A DNA stretch of 64,000 nt from Morella rubra (Eukaryota > Streptophyta > Magnoliopsida > Fagales > Myricaceae). Made by a program: the position numbers and the translations under genes. Below are positions 42,601 to 54,294 of this stretch, in pieces. The stretch is from the NCBI GenBank assembly GCA_003952965.2, contig CM025849.1, positions 7,165,947 to 7,229,946 of the forward strand, read 5' to 3'. Numbering within the stretch: position 1 is the stretch's first letter; the number at the start of each line of letters is the position of its first letter. The notes under the pieces are model-generated. The model saw nothing but the letters and a program-made list of their open reading frames with translations, had not been told where the DNA came from and made no database searches.

Positions 42601-43800
42601 GGATATGCATACTGCTGGACAGCGAAATTTAATGGGGAATCTCACTAATTCATTAATCAAGATAATATTTGTTAATGCTCGCATAAAACACCACAGCTGC
42701 AAATTACGCATCTTGGTGTACCAGAATGAAACACTTACCACTTTTAGAATCAAGTGGGTTCTTGATCAGTTCAGCAGTGCGTTCTGGTATCTCTGCTATG
42801 TAACATAAGTTGGTCCAGGCATTACTTCAGCGTATACTGTTTTCAAAAGCTACTTCTGAATTTGGTTTTCATATGGTGGTTATCCAGCTGTTTCCTAGCC
42901 TCGTTCATCACTTCCATGTATGATAGTCTCTCCTTGCGATGTATGTTTTAGCACGATCTTTTGCATGAGGTTGTACAATTGCATGTAGTAAATCTAGAAG
43001 CTAATTATTGGATGTTCCATACTATGATTATACTCGAGACATTAGTTATTGATAGATCCTGCATTGTTCTCTATCTGTTGTGTTATTATACATTGACAGC
43101 ATGGAGGTGGACTTGCGGAGTTTGTTGTGTCTAAGGAGAGTCTGACGGTGTCTAGGCCACCTGAAGTTTCAGCAGCCGAGGCTGCAGGCTTACCCATTGC
43201 TGGTCTCACAGCTCACCAGGCCCTCACCAAATGTGCGGTCTCAAGCTTGATGGAAGTGGGCAGCAGGCAAACATTTTGGTCACTGCCGCCTCAGGTGGTG
43301 TGGGTCACTATGCAGTTCAATTGGCAAAGCTTGGAAACACACACGTGACTGCTACCTGTGGGGCTTGCAACATTGACTTTGTCAAGCACTTAGGAGCTGA
43401 TGAGGTTCTCGACTACAAGAGCCCGGAAGGGGCAGCTCTGAAGAGCCCATCTGGTCGGAAGTATGATGTTGTGGTCCACTGTGCAACAGGCATTCCTTGG
43501 TCAACATTTGCGCCTAATCTGAGTCCAAATGGGAAGGTCGTAGATTTAACTCCCAGCCCAAGTGCCATAGCAACTTCTGTTCTGCAGAGACTTACCTTCT
43601 CCAAGAAGCAGCTCTTGCCGATTATAGGAAATATCAAGGCTGAGAACCTGGATTATCATGTTAAGTTGGTGAAAGAAGGTAAAAAACTAGACTCGTATCG
43701 ACCAACTACATCCACTGAGCAAGGCTGAAAACATTCGTCTGTGTCTAAGACTATTGATGCCATCGCTACTGCTAAGCATCACTCATGGAGCCATTTGAGT
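39641..43800 (+). pseudogene. psi-QOR6: frameshifted paralogue of QOR5
   Basis: Exons correspond to QOR5: 39641-39706, 41082-41220 (139 bp, one codon shorter in QKGMVPFLP), 42009-42100 and 43100 to about 43800. Splice sites are kept. Exon 4 opens HGGGLAEFVVSKESLTVSRPPEV. It then loses one base near 43233 (LTK/CAVSS against LTQGGGIKL), regains homology in another frame (LDGSGQQANILVTAASGGVGHYAVQLAK) and shifts again near 43684 (KEGKKLDSYRPT). The last 30 codons are scrambled but recognisable (TATAKHHSWSHL). It retains the canonical GGVG, CGAC(N) and DYKS motifs. The full-length introns show that it arose by DNA duplication, not retroposition. An enzyme is not expected. Confidence 0.93.
41637..41659. 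repeat. (C)23 homopolymer in psi-QOR6 intron 2
   Basis: An uninterrupted C run. A shorter C run (about 32438-32455) lies in QOR5 intron 1. Lengths may be unreliable in sequencing. Confidence 0.9.
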
Positions 43801-45797
43801 GACAAGTAGATTGCTGCGATCATATGTCATGTACTCGCTATATATGATTAAACTGTTATATGCATCTTAAAATTTTTTTTTTTCGGACGTTTATTACGAT
43901 TCTTAATCCATAAATAACCTACATAAAGAAGAATATTTTGAGACTGAAATTTTATGATCTATTGATACACAAAGAAATGATTTGTTTTATTATAGAGAGG
44001 TATGGAGCACTTAAGTTAGCGAGAACATTCTAGCAAGCCAGGTCAATTTATGCATTCAACATATATCACATCTAGTACGTAGTATTTCTTCGCAATATAA
44101 GTGCATAGTAACAATTAAGACAAGATTCAACAAGCCAAAACCATATCTAAACAAGCAATTGACAATGGATTTCTTATTCGTACTTATATATAGACCGCCC
44201 GAATCGATAGCTATAATAATACGAGCAAAGACATCCGATTTTTCAAGTAAACTCCTTATTTATTCATTCTTATAGTAGATCACGAGGTTACGAGATTTTA
44301 CTATGTACACTCTTATTGTTTGTTTTTTATTTTTATTTTAGAAACTCTCTTCGTTCTTAATTAGCAAACCAATCGACAAGTTGCTGCGTTCCGTTGCAAT
44401 TTCCTATATTTTTGGTACTCCTGGCATCGATCTTTGAGATTACTCCTATCCATTCGAGCCATTACAACTTATTCGTTGTTAGAAGACTAACTGTGACTTG
44501 TAGCGATCACATCTATTTTCTACGCCTCCAGGACTTGAGCACTCTGGGACACAGCAACATATTAAAGAAAATTCCATACGACGATCTTGTTAAAGCTCAT
44601 ATATTAGAAGAGATCTCACTCCTAAGAGCCTAGTAAATTTAGACTACTCGTTCTTATACTGTGAGCAAGATCATGGAACCCCCACCATTCCATTCACACA
44701 ATAGAATTTGACCTCTCCCAGACCAAAATTTCTTCGAGTGAACATCCCACTCTTACAGACCCTGTCAGTCACTCACTAAGCCACCCAGGCATGTACACAT
44801 TAATCACAAGTGCATTAAGAAACACTGCCTTGTATATTTTTAACACTTAAAAAAATATGACATGAAGAAGATACATGTAAAACGCCCGAGGCCATAACTC
44901 TTGTAAGCTAACTGATCTTGCTTGACCAGAATTACAGGACAATCCTGACATACAAACGCAACAACAGTTTATGAGGAGTATAGGACAACAGATATAAACT
45001 AGCTAACCATATATATTCCATCATTAATTACTTATTGTAGTAAACTCCCAAATGGAGTCACTCAAATGTTAATTGAAAAAGAATTCATCTCACCATTTCC
45101 ATTTCCGTAGAGCAGAAATAAACCTTACATGTTAAGAGCTTCATTATCGACAGCATCTTTTGATCAATATAGCGTTTTGAATTCATTTACCTACTCATGC
45201 ATTCTTATCAGTACAAATCTCCATATGTTGATACCACTGAATACCTTCCGTTAAGCCGAAGTATATTCAGCCTTGACACCGCTTTGATTTGCGAGACATT
45301 CTATGTGTCAACTTTTGCACCAGCTTCCTACTGGTCCTTTCCTGCAAATGACACGTGACCCATTATTGCATATGTTACTGAGTAATAAATATTACAGGCA
45401 AAAGGTCCTTCAGGACAGATCAATTTGAGTAAGAATATACAGGGTCTAACCTAATACCTCCGCTAATAAGAGAATAAGAGGGAAAGCTAAACAAAAGAAT
45501 ATCAAAAGTAGGTTTTTATATATTCTCTTACATAGGTATTGGCTGCCATTTGATCATCTCCACAAGCACCGAGACAAATGGCCAATCCACCACTTGTGCT
45601 TTTTTTAGCTTTTGACGGAGGTCTGTTGTCATCCCAAACCTTACTGCAACTCTCAAGCGAAAAATAATAAGTTTATAATTGTGTACCAACGTTTTTTCAT
45701 CTTATTCGTTTTTGCAACCGGATTCAACTAGTACGCTTTGATCAGGATGCATAACATTGTCAGATACTCACCTTTGTCGGTTGTATACGTACTCCAG
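43801..45797. other. Intergenic stretch without a recognised gene
   Basis: The first 80 bases are the decayed QOR 3' flank. Beyond that I recognise nothing firm. A faint copia RNase H-like string (AEYTSA on the - strand near 45266) is too weak to call. Confidence 0.5.
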
Positions 45798-46480
45798 ATC
45801 AAGAATGTTAAGTAAAAGAGAACACTTTTCCATTCAAATATGATTTTACATAAGACAACAATAGTGGGACCTGGAAACATAGAAATCTACACATTTCCAA
45901 CTATCTATTTACACTTAAACAATTTTTACAGAGACACTCAATATGATCTCAATTAACATCGACTGACACACACCTTACACTTCAGAGGGTGTTTATTTAC
46001 CAAACTATACTTATTGGAGTAAGCACATATTTCTCATAGAGACTCTTTTGAGAAATATCCGAGTAAACTTACTATATTAGATTTATTGGCAGCTCTGTGA
46101 AAATGCAATTAATTAGCCTGTTGTTGCCTATTGATAGATTTAGAAAGTTAAAAATTTTGGAGTGTGCTTGTTTTGCTGAAAATTTTCATGCCCCGAAGAC
46201 TACTGGGAGTCAAGATTATGAGCTGCAAACATCCAACCTCACCCGCAGTTAGTACACAAACTACCAATTTTCAACCCACGTGACACTTTCACACTTATAC
46301 TCTCTCTTACTGTGTACCGTACCAGTACATCGGTCCAAGTCACCTGTACATCTTCCGTTATTTATAGGCAGATAGGTCTCGGCAAAACGACATTTCTTTT
46401 CTTTTCATAACTCAAGAGTTCCCGTTTGCAGAGCATTGATCCAGAGACGATTCTCTTCTGCCGTTATTACGAGTGTTTCC
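45798..46480 (-). repeat. 3' LTR-like repeat of the copia element
   Basis: It aligns at both ends with 49108-49480, with an extra ~330 bp in the middle. The outer boundary is not exact. Confidence 0.6.
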
Positions 46481-47232
46481 AAACAAATATAATGTTACGA
46501 CTCTTGAGTAACTTATTTGCCTGCCCAACATAAATCTCTTTCTCTTTCACAACATTAATTTTCCCACGCCCTCGTACACACTAACTATATATTGTCTTAC
46601 ACACATAGTCCTAGACTACTCTCCGCACCAACCTCAACCAAGCATTGACATTGGTTCATTAATCAGTACTACTTAATTGTTCGGATATATTCCCTACCCA
46701 ACATACAAAGAGACCAGTGTCTCTGCCTTCCTCTCTTACCTCCCCTTTTTTTTTTTACACTCTTCCACTTTCGCAGAGATGGAAAATCACTATGGATAGT
46801 AGACATGGGGAGGCAGCCATCCTGATTTCATCAGCTCCTAAATATTCAAGGAGCGGTGATCTCACGCCGCGACCCACTATTAATATTGATGAAGCACTAC
46901 AGACGAACTAAACCTTCTTTTTTGTAAATATCCTCCATTCTTTCTACAGTATTCTGCCTAAACATGCTTCTCCAATTCGCGCAATTATTATCTACTGTAA
47001 CTAGCAATAAATGGCAGGTATTGAACGGAGACATTATGGCGCTATCATTCAACGTTTAGCTCCCACTATAGCACTGAATTCTCTTTTCTCCAGACATTCA
47101 TGTAATAGCATTTTTTAATGTTCACTTGTGCCATAATGCATCTCCAAATATTATACTCAAATCTAATACTCTGACAAACCAATGCATCACTCTTACTGTT
47201 TAGACTCAACATGCTTTCCTGTTTGAGATGCT

Positions 47233-47604
47233 CTATTCCGAATTCCCTAACACTCTGCTCACTAATAGTGTTTTGACTTCATTCGGACTTCTCGAAATCA
47301 AATCCCAAGTTTTATTCTTCACCACTGCAACAATCTTCTCTTTTATTGCTTTTCTCCACATTGCATTTTTAGATGCTTCCTCATTCTCTTCGTCAACAGT
47401 GTCGTTGAAATATCTCAATCCAGGAATTAAGTCTCCATCACCAATGAATTCTTCAACATCGGTTATGTTCATACCTTTTTCCTCTAGTACTTCATCTGGT
47501 GTTATATACACACCAGTCTGCCATGGTCTCCCTTCTCTTTCTTGTTTGCCATACATATTCGACTCATCTTCCTTTCCACTAATTGGAGATATGAATTCCT
47601 CCAT
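47233..47604 (-). pseudogene. copia fragment before the reverse transcriptase
   Basis: 123 codons open. The C-terminal half (AMWRKAIKEKIVAVVKNKTWDL) matches the conserved start of the copia RT region, usually W..AM.EEI.AL.KN.TW.LV. It ends before any catalytic motif. The acidic N-terminal half is the linker between integrase and RT. Confidence 0.7.
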
Positions 47605-47607
47605 TGC

Positions 47608-47960
47608 TTAACGATCTTCCTGTTGGTCATCCTTTGGCTCAACAATATCACATATGACTATCTCATCAAAGTCTATCTCTTCTTCTGAGTAGACTTTATC
47701 TCCAAGGCTTACCAAAGTGGAGGGTACTTCAAAATCCCACTCATCTTCACTTTCATATATATTGTTATCAATTGTGGCAAAAGAAGCATGAAAGTCCCGC
47801 TTATCATCACTATCATACGGACCTTGGTGATTGCTGGATGTTACCACATTTCCTTCAACATGTTCTTTTTTGAATTTGCAATTTCGAGCATAGTGTCCTT
47901 TTTTATAGCAATTATAACATTCATCATTCCGCTGTTTGAGTATTGATTTTCACGCAATCT
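47608..47960 (-). pseudogene. copia gag zinc knuckle and acidic tail
   Basis: The - strand translation about 47945-47847 reads CYNCYKKGHYARNCK, a CCHC nucleic-acid-binding knuckle. An acidic stretch (ESEDEWDFEVP, EEEIDFDEIVICD) follows, open to 47608. Confidence 0.8.
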
Positions 47961-48599
47961 CATACTCATTTGTAGCTGTCTTTCCTGATAATTGTGAATA
48001 GCTTTATATTAGTTACTATTGCCTGACACAACCTCGCAACTTTTCCATATATCCGCCTTCCCTTCCTATCGTATGTTCTATCGTCATTCATCGTATTTCT
48101 GGGTGGTGCCTTTCTTCTTAACATCGGAACCCTTCCAAAATTTGTGCTAACTCTCTCTTGCTCACTATAGCACAACTGCTTTCATTCCTCTTTTCCTTTA
48201 TTGAAACACTGTGCTTAACTACCTTGCCTTAAGGTCTCTACCTTGACCTTAACATCAGTAATTTTCCAACTCCTTCAAAAGGAAGTGGACTTCAGACCAC
48301 GCGTCTCGACCGACACAGTACTAATAAAATCCAGCACTGCGGCCTATTCTTTGGTGTCTTGTCAACCATAGGATAATAATTATCACTCATATGTTCTCAT
48401 TCAACTCTTTTACATAAGATGTATCAATGTCAAAAACAATTTGTTTATCATCGGTTCAAGAATTTGGACTTTACCGAACCCTAGTAGTAAACATATTATT
48501 TAATGGAGCTTTCGCTCTCCCTTGACATGAGCCTTCCCTTATAATAGTTGAAAGCCTTCAAATTCATATTTTTGTCTATGACGTTATAATCGCGGCTGC

Positions 48600-48897
48600 C
48601 AATGTGTCCATGCATCCTTTGGTTCTAAAGGTCGAATAGTGAATAACGGATGTTCCAGCATTTCTTTCTGAACGGTTATCTTAATCACGAACAAAGCTTT
48701 CCCAGCTTTAATTCACCACTTTCAGAGTGCGTCGACATTCTCCGCAGAAGGTGGCGTAGAGTCACTCCCTCCAACGATCTCCCAGAGATCTTGACCCTGT
48801 AAATATGACTCCATGCACGTCTACCAAGTAGAATAATTTTGGTCATTAAGCTTCTCCACTGTGCCAGCATATTGGAGATCCACCATCGTGACTTGGG
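48600..48897 (-). pseudogene. copia gag N-terminal region
   Basis: Translating - from about 48885 gives MVDLQYAGTVEKLNDQNYSTW, a stop, then TCMESYLQGQDLWEIVGGS and KAGKALFVIKITV. This is the classic start of copia gag (DUF4219/UBN2 type). In-frame stops replace Trp and Arg codons, so it is dead. Confidence 0.82.
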
Positions 48898-49107
48898 GGT
48901 GTCTCATGTCCTCCCAAGCAAGCCTAGTCTCAGACTATCGAGCTTCACAATCCTAAATTGTGCACGAATAATAATCTCTCAAGCAACACCTTAACACAAT
49001 CCCTAACCGCTTTAACTCTATACTGACAACTCTTTTACTATGCAACTTTGAAGTAACCTCAACCGTTTCACTCTAACACCGGTTCTACCCAACTCGCTCT
49101 GATACCA

Positions 49108-49480
49108 AATTGTTAAAAAGAAAACACTTTTCCATTCCAATATGATTTTACATAAGACAATAGTGGGACCCGGACATTACTTTTAGATTCTAACAAAACC
49201 TTACAACAATTTGACTTATCTCACTGACACACACCTACGCCTATTCACGCACCACTTACGCACTCTCTTCCACATTACGCTTTCACACAATCTCTTATTC
49301 ACTTGTACATATACACTCAAACACCTGACACTCTATTTATAGGCAGATAGGTCGGTGGCAAAACAATTTCCTTCCTTTTGTTTAAGTCGGTGCAGCTTAT
49401 CTAGAGAGTTCTTTCTTTGCCGGCATGCATGTCCAGATTTTTCGGCTCTTGCAAACCGCCCAATAAAGATTTTATTTTCA
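49108..49480 (-). repeat. 5' LTR-like repeat of the copia element
   Basis: Next to the perfect primer site at 49096-49107. It contains a TATAAATA box on the - strand near 49335. The outer end is uncertain. Confidence 0.65.
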
Positions 49481-49815
49481 GCAAATTTCCAGCGCTAACC
49501 AGATTTTTCAAACTCACACTATCAAGATTCTACTTCTGCCCCTACATTTTCGTGATTATAGCGACTTTTTTGCTAAGAGCTATTATTCTTCCATTTTCCC
49601 AGAGAAATTCTTGTGAGAGAAAGATCGCTACATGTCAACAGAATAATGGTTTCGAGTCCTGGACGACAAGCAGAAATCGACAATTGAGATTGAATCGAAG
49701 AACTCACGAAGCTTCACCACGCTACCGCTATCTAATAGGCTGCTGAACAGCTCTTAATACCTGACATTAACATATTCCATAAACGCACCACGGTAATGTG
49801 ACACTGAAGCCCATC

Positions 49816-49985
49816 CATCGAGGTGCCAAACCTTCCCTTCGATGTGAGCTCTTGGGGAAGATAAGCCTGTTATCCCTAGAGTAACTTATATCCGTTGAGC
49901 GACGGCCCTTACACTCGGCACCGTCGGATCACTAAGTCCGACTTTCGTCCCTGCTCGACGGGTGAGTCTTGCAGTCAAACCCTCT
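49816..49985 (-). rRNA. Plastid 23S rRNA fragment inserted in the nucleus (NUPT)
   Basis: On the - strand this is the conserved 3' part of 23S rRNA: CTGCAAGAC, CCCGTCGAGCAGGGACGAAAG, GATCCGACGGTGCCGAGTG, GGGATAACAGGCT and GGTTTGGCACCTCGATG. The CCCGTCGAGCAGGGACGAAAG form fits plastid or bacterial 23S rather than plant mitochondrial 26S. About ten substitutions against the plastid sequence as I remember it, and only about 170 bp, show an old non-functional insertion. Confidence 0.88.
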
Positions 49986-50859
49986 CCTATCACAATAATG
50001 AAAATATCGTTGAGCGCTATAACAAACAATATTGTGGAATTTGATTTAAGTCTTCTTCTTTTGTTGTTGTTTTGTAGGTGTTGTCTTGCATTATTTGTGA
50101 ACCTTTAGTAGATGGAACGCTGTGTAATTGATCTCAGTATTTCCATCCCTTTACTTGCATAAAATCTAACCCAACCGGAGAACAAACTATTAATTTCATC
50201 AAACCCATCACCGTTCATTCGTCAGACAGGACAAAATCAGGTGTCGTAACCATTCCCAGAGAAGAAGATGAGCTTCACAAAATCCGTCTCCGGTTCCTAG
50301 TAATCCTCTATTGCAAGACATTATGTAATGCTTTCATATTTATTATTTTGTTTTCTCTGAGTCATGTAATCAGTCAGCTTGTTCTTCTTATGCATATAGG
50401 GATTTCATCTTGTTGCCCATGTTCGATTACAACGTCAAGCATTCTATTTAATACTAGCGTATAGGTGTAACCATATGTTAGCAGTCCATTCTCCACCTTT
50501 TTTTTTTTTTCCTACCTCTCATTAGCAGTAAAACTTCATAGCAAACTAAGCTCCAGATTAAATCAAACTTCAGCAAGAATCATCAGGAGTATAATACACT
50601 AGAGAGAATGGTTACAGCGCCAGTGAATAGCTACGGAATGAGAACTTAAGTTTCCTCATCACCAAACGAGCTTTTCAAAGACTTCCAGCCCCATTTCACG
50701 CTTACGTGAGAAGCTCGGCTCGCGCAAAAAACAGCCTCACGTTTAAATACAGATCACTCAAAGGACAGAAAAAGGTAAACTAAATGGATTCCAACTCTTC
50801 AGTGTCTAATCCAATACATATTTCGAGGCGCCAATTAAGTACCTCAAAAGGGTTCACAC
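49986..50859. other. Stretch without a recognised gene
   Basis: No convincing coding or repeat signature on either strand. A T run lies near 50499-50510. Confidence 0.5.
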
Positions 50860-51012
50860 CATATGCTCCCACTCACTCAAAAACTGACAATCCTCAGCAT
50901 TGACAGCATCAATGACCAGTTTTGAATCCCCCTTCAAGAATAAAGGTCAAAAAGGAAGTCTCCTGGGCAGCGAAAAGCGCTGCCTTTGCCTCGCCCACAA
51001 ATATGCATGGTT
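50860..51012 (-). pseudogene. LINE RNase H (RVT_3) scrap
   Basis: On the - strand about 50995-50880 reads FVGEAKAALFAAQETSF, LTFILEG, and after a shift SKLVIDAVNAEDCQFLSEW. This is the central part of the plant RVT_3 domain (catalytic GEA and EGDS regions). Too short and shifted to be functional. Confidence 0.72.
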
Positions 51013-52529
51013 TTGGGAATCTCAACTTAAAACACTTCATGTTTGGTCAATGATTTTAATTATATATCATTTGTTTTGAAAAATGTATTCTAATAATGCT
51101 ATTTTATTCATTAGCAAATTAATTTGAAATATTTCAATCTTCAGCAAAGATTTTTCTACTCTAATTATTAGCCTCATTTTCAGTAGAAAAATCAACAAAC
51201 TATAAATATTTGTACATTCAAAACTAAAAAAAAAGACTTTCTCTCACAAAAAAAATACTACATTTTTTCTCACCCCAACACATAAACAAAGACATAAAAT
51301 CCACACTAATAATCATCAATAGATGCGAAGCTATATTGATAGGTGATCTATACAGACAGTAATATCTCTTGCCTTGTGATGTTCGTTACGTGCACAGCAA
51401 TCTGCAGAAACTCCCACCACTTTTAAAGAACACCTGCTATTCTTGCTCTCTAATGTTCTTCTGCATCGTGGAAGCATTAGACCTATATCACCATCTTAAT
51501 CATTATTCTCCAAACCGTACAAAATCTGATGTGGAGATGACTCTCCAGGATCCATCAGAAATCAATTAGTCCTTGTGCTCAATTTGTATGCTGAACTTAG
51601 TTATTTTAAATAACTCTTTACGAGATTGTTTTACGAAGTCTAACGTAACCATGAACCATATAGAAGTAGTTGTTCAAATCAGCGTATGCGAAGACTCGAA
51701 GTGAAACATTCGGCATCGCCATCTCATGCTTTGCTGAGCGCCATAACTTACCCTAGGCCCCGATTCTGACGCATATCTCAGTGTGCAATAGAAAACCATC
51801 ATGCATCGCGGAGTCGGGATCCTATTCCTCGACTAATTAAGTTGGACTTTCAGTCTTCCTCGATTAGGTAGCAGAGTTCACCTCATCTATTTACTCTGGG
51901 AGTATGCATACTATACAACTTTGTCCTAGAAGACGGATTATAGAGAGGTGTTCTTCGACGTCAACGTCTCAACATTAAGATTGAAGTCTGAACTGTTTGG
52001 ACTGAATTTCCAGAAAACGAGACCAACAAAAGGCATACTGAATTCTCTTTCACCCACAAAATAGTACGCACGAAAGATATGATTGACGATAAAATGGGTG
52101 CATTACTAAAGACACACTTTACTGAACTAATAATAAGATTAACGATAAGTTGATTCTAATTCTTTAAGATGAATAAAGTCGTACAAACTTACCATGCTAT
52201 TATTAGCTGGCAAATTAAAGTATGATATTGCTATAGTCGCGTCTTTTTCTAAGACTAGCTCTCAGTGTGCTACGTCTTAGGCCTTCTGATATAGTCTTCT
52301 GGTATATATAAACAGCAGTCCTTTGTTAATGCATATCCGATAATATACGAATTTACTTTTTCCAATCTCCATCTCAAGTTTACAATACCGAATCCCAGGA
52401 AAGATGAACAGTTGAATAGAGCATGTTGCTTCCGCCGAACCGCTGTTCTCCTCGTCCTTCACATGTCTCGCGTAGACGCCAGCCTTCTGTTCCTCCTCAA
52501 ATGAATGATTCCAGTCCCTATTTTCTCCA
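51013..52529. other. Stretch without a recognised gene
   Basis: No family recognised. Short open frames are not supported by codon pattern or homology. Confidence 0.5.
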
Positions 52530-53410
52530 TCACTGAGACAGTCTTGGAACTCTTCTTGTCTCACAGCCCTTACTGGTCTCGGTCCATGCTGATGGCCCTC
52601 AGCGTAAAGAATAAAGTTGGATTCATTGAAGGATCTATTGTCAAGCCTGTTATCATTAGTTTTGACTACGCGATGTGGTTAAGGTGTAACAATATAGTGA
52701 TATCGTGGATCATCAATTCAATTTAGCATGAGCTTGCTACAAGTGTCATCTACAACGAATCAACTTATGAGATTTGTTCTGATCTCAAAGAACGATACTC
52801 TCAAGGTAATGGACCTCATGTATTTCAACTACAAAAGGCTATCTCTAGCATTTCTCAAGATCAAATGACTGTTAGCAGTTATTTCACTAAACTGAAAGCA
52901 CTTTGGGATGAGTTGCTAAACTATCAGCCTATACCTTTATACTCCTATGGAGCTCTCAAGACTATGATTGATTTTCAACATCAAGAATATGTCATGCATT
53001 TTCTTATGGGACTCAATAAGTCTTTTTTCAGTGTCAGAGGTTAGATATTGCTTAATGATCCTCTGCCTTCTATCAACAAAGTATTCTCAATGATTTTACA
53101 AGAGGAAAAGCAGAGAGAACTCACCTCTGTTTCTAATGCTACATCTGAGATTGCTGCTTTCTTACTCAATCACATGATAATCGATATGGAGGCAAACCTT
53201 ATACTCAAAATCCGAAGAACGAATGTCCTATGTGCAGCCACTGTGGAATCACAGGTCACACTGTGGAAAAGTGTTATAAGATCCATGGCTATCCTCTCGG
53301 ATATAAGAATCCTCGAGTCAAAGCCTCAGCAAATCAGGTTGCTTGTGCAGTTGCACTTGATTCTCATTCTGCTTCTGTTGAGTTCGCTCTATGGTTCCGA
53401 CTAAAGAATG
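52530..53410 (+). pseudogene. copia gag fragment with zinc knuckle
   Basis: Broken + strand frames read LFLSHSPYWSRSMLMALSVKNK and VGFIEGSIVKP (52550-52650). They continue VIYNESTYEICSDLKERYSQG and VFQLQKAISSISQDQMTVSSYF (about 52745-52890), then LKALWDELLNYQPIP. The zinc knuckle CSHCGITGHTVEKCYKIHGYP is at 53230-53295. This is the gag family (Retrotran_gag_3/UBN2) also seen antisense at 15016-15423. Stops at 52724 and 53043 and a frameshift break it. No LTR was found. Confidence 0.87.
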
Positions 53411-53634
53411 GGAAACCTTTATGTTGTTACATGAATCGATTGGAAAGTAATATTAAGTATAAAAATAAATATTTTATTAGCCGTAACAAATTGGATGTTC
53501 CTTTGAGCTTAATCTACTGCTGCAACCACGAATTGGTCATCACCTTCAAAGGTTTTCTATTCAGGTTGTATTAAATAATCAAATTGGCAGGAAATTTTGA
53601 GCTGCTTTTAAGTTGTATACTTTGCCAACACGTT

Positions 53635-53725
53635 CGATTGTAATGGTGGGCCTTCAATTCCAAGACATTTAGGTTAAAAGTGAGCAGTGATGGGCCTTCA
53701 AATTCCAAGACTTTTAGCTTAAAAG
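53635..53725. repeat. Short tandem duplication (two ~49-bp units)
   Basis: (A/T)GGGCCTTCAATTCCAAGAC, TTTAG(G/C)TTAAAAGTGAG occurs twice in a row (from about 53648 and from about 53693). It is near the presumed end of the Tat-like element. Confidence 0.75.
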
Positions 53726-53960
53726 TGAGACGGTTTGCAAACACGATAACTCAAAGTTTTGATGCGCCTCCCATCGATTTCCATTATAATAAATGATGAC
53801 GCCAAAAATCACCAAGAGCCGGAGCCGATCAGATCTGAAATGGAACAAGGAGAGGGGCGACGTTAGATGTAGAGACTCCAATGCCTAAGTTAGATCTTAA
53901 GGAGAGTTTTAGTATTAGAGAAGTAATTACGCTTAAGAAAATATAAAAGGGGTCCTAACT

Positions 53961-53974
53961 ATTTATATATGAGG
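53961..53974 (+). promoter_or_regulatory. TATA-like box ahead of the + strand ORF
   Basis: CTATTTATATATGAG lies about 325 bp before the ATG at 54295, in the presumed LTR. It could drive the antisense ORF of the Tat-like element. Confidence 0.4.
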
Positions 53975-54294
53975 GGGCGTAGAGTCTTAAGAGGAGTTTA
54001 ATATCGTGAGCCTTTAGGACTCTTTGAATAACCGAGCAGGAAGGCTTGGAGGGATTAATTCATATTCGTATGGGCTGGGGGCCTTGGGTGTGCCCATGGT
54101 CTTGGGCACGACTACAACTAGGCCAATGTATTTCTGATGAGCTGGGCCAGTGTATTTCTGAGGAGACACTTGACTTGAGTGTTCTACAAGCCATCGAGCA
54201 AGGGTTCCATCATATCCTTTTGTGGTGTTTGGTATCCCTCTGTGTCGTTTGCTACTCGATATTGTTGCATTATTTCGCAAGGGATCTGCATTCA

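Larger units (their letters stand above)
45798..49480 (-). mobile_element. Decayed Ty1/copia element with LTR-like ends
   Basis: Two LTR-like direct repeats start near 45798 and at 49108: (A)GAACACTTTTCCATTC, AATATGATTTTACATAAGAC, ATAGTGGGACC. Both end near a shared (T)ATTTATAGGCAGATAGGTC at about 46361 and 49333. On the - strand that shared end is a TATAAATA box. A perfect tRNA-Met primer site (49096-49107, GCTCTGATACCA on the + strand) adjoins the right repeat, fixing the orientation. Gag, zinc knuckle and the start of RT lie between. The left repeat carries about 330 extra bases. Outer limits are approximate and no target duplication was found. Confidence 0.78.

Noticed and set aside
45200-45330. 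Copia RNase H remnant (SRKSK, AEYTSA on the - strand)
   Set aside because: Only a few residues match, two frame changes are needed, and it lies outside the LTR-like repeat.
47228-47611. + strand open frame of 127 codons (Ser/Phe-rich)
   Set aside because: It is the shadow of the - strand copia linker/RT frame at 47233-47604, which has clear motifs.
49816-49985. A functional rRNA gene or a mitochondrial insertion
   Set aside because: Only about 170 bp with substitutions, and the diagnostic loop fits plastid 23S rather than plant mitochondrial 26S.
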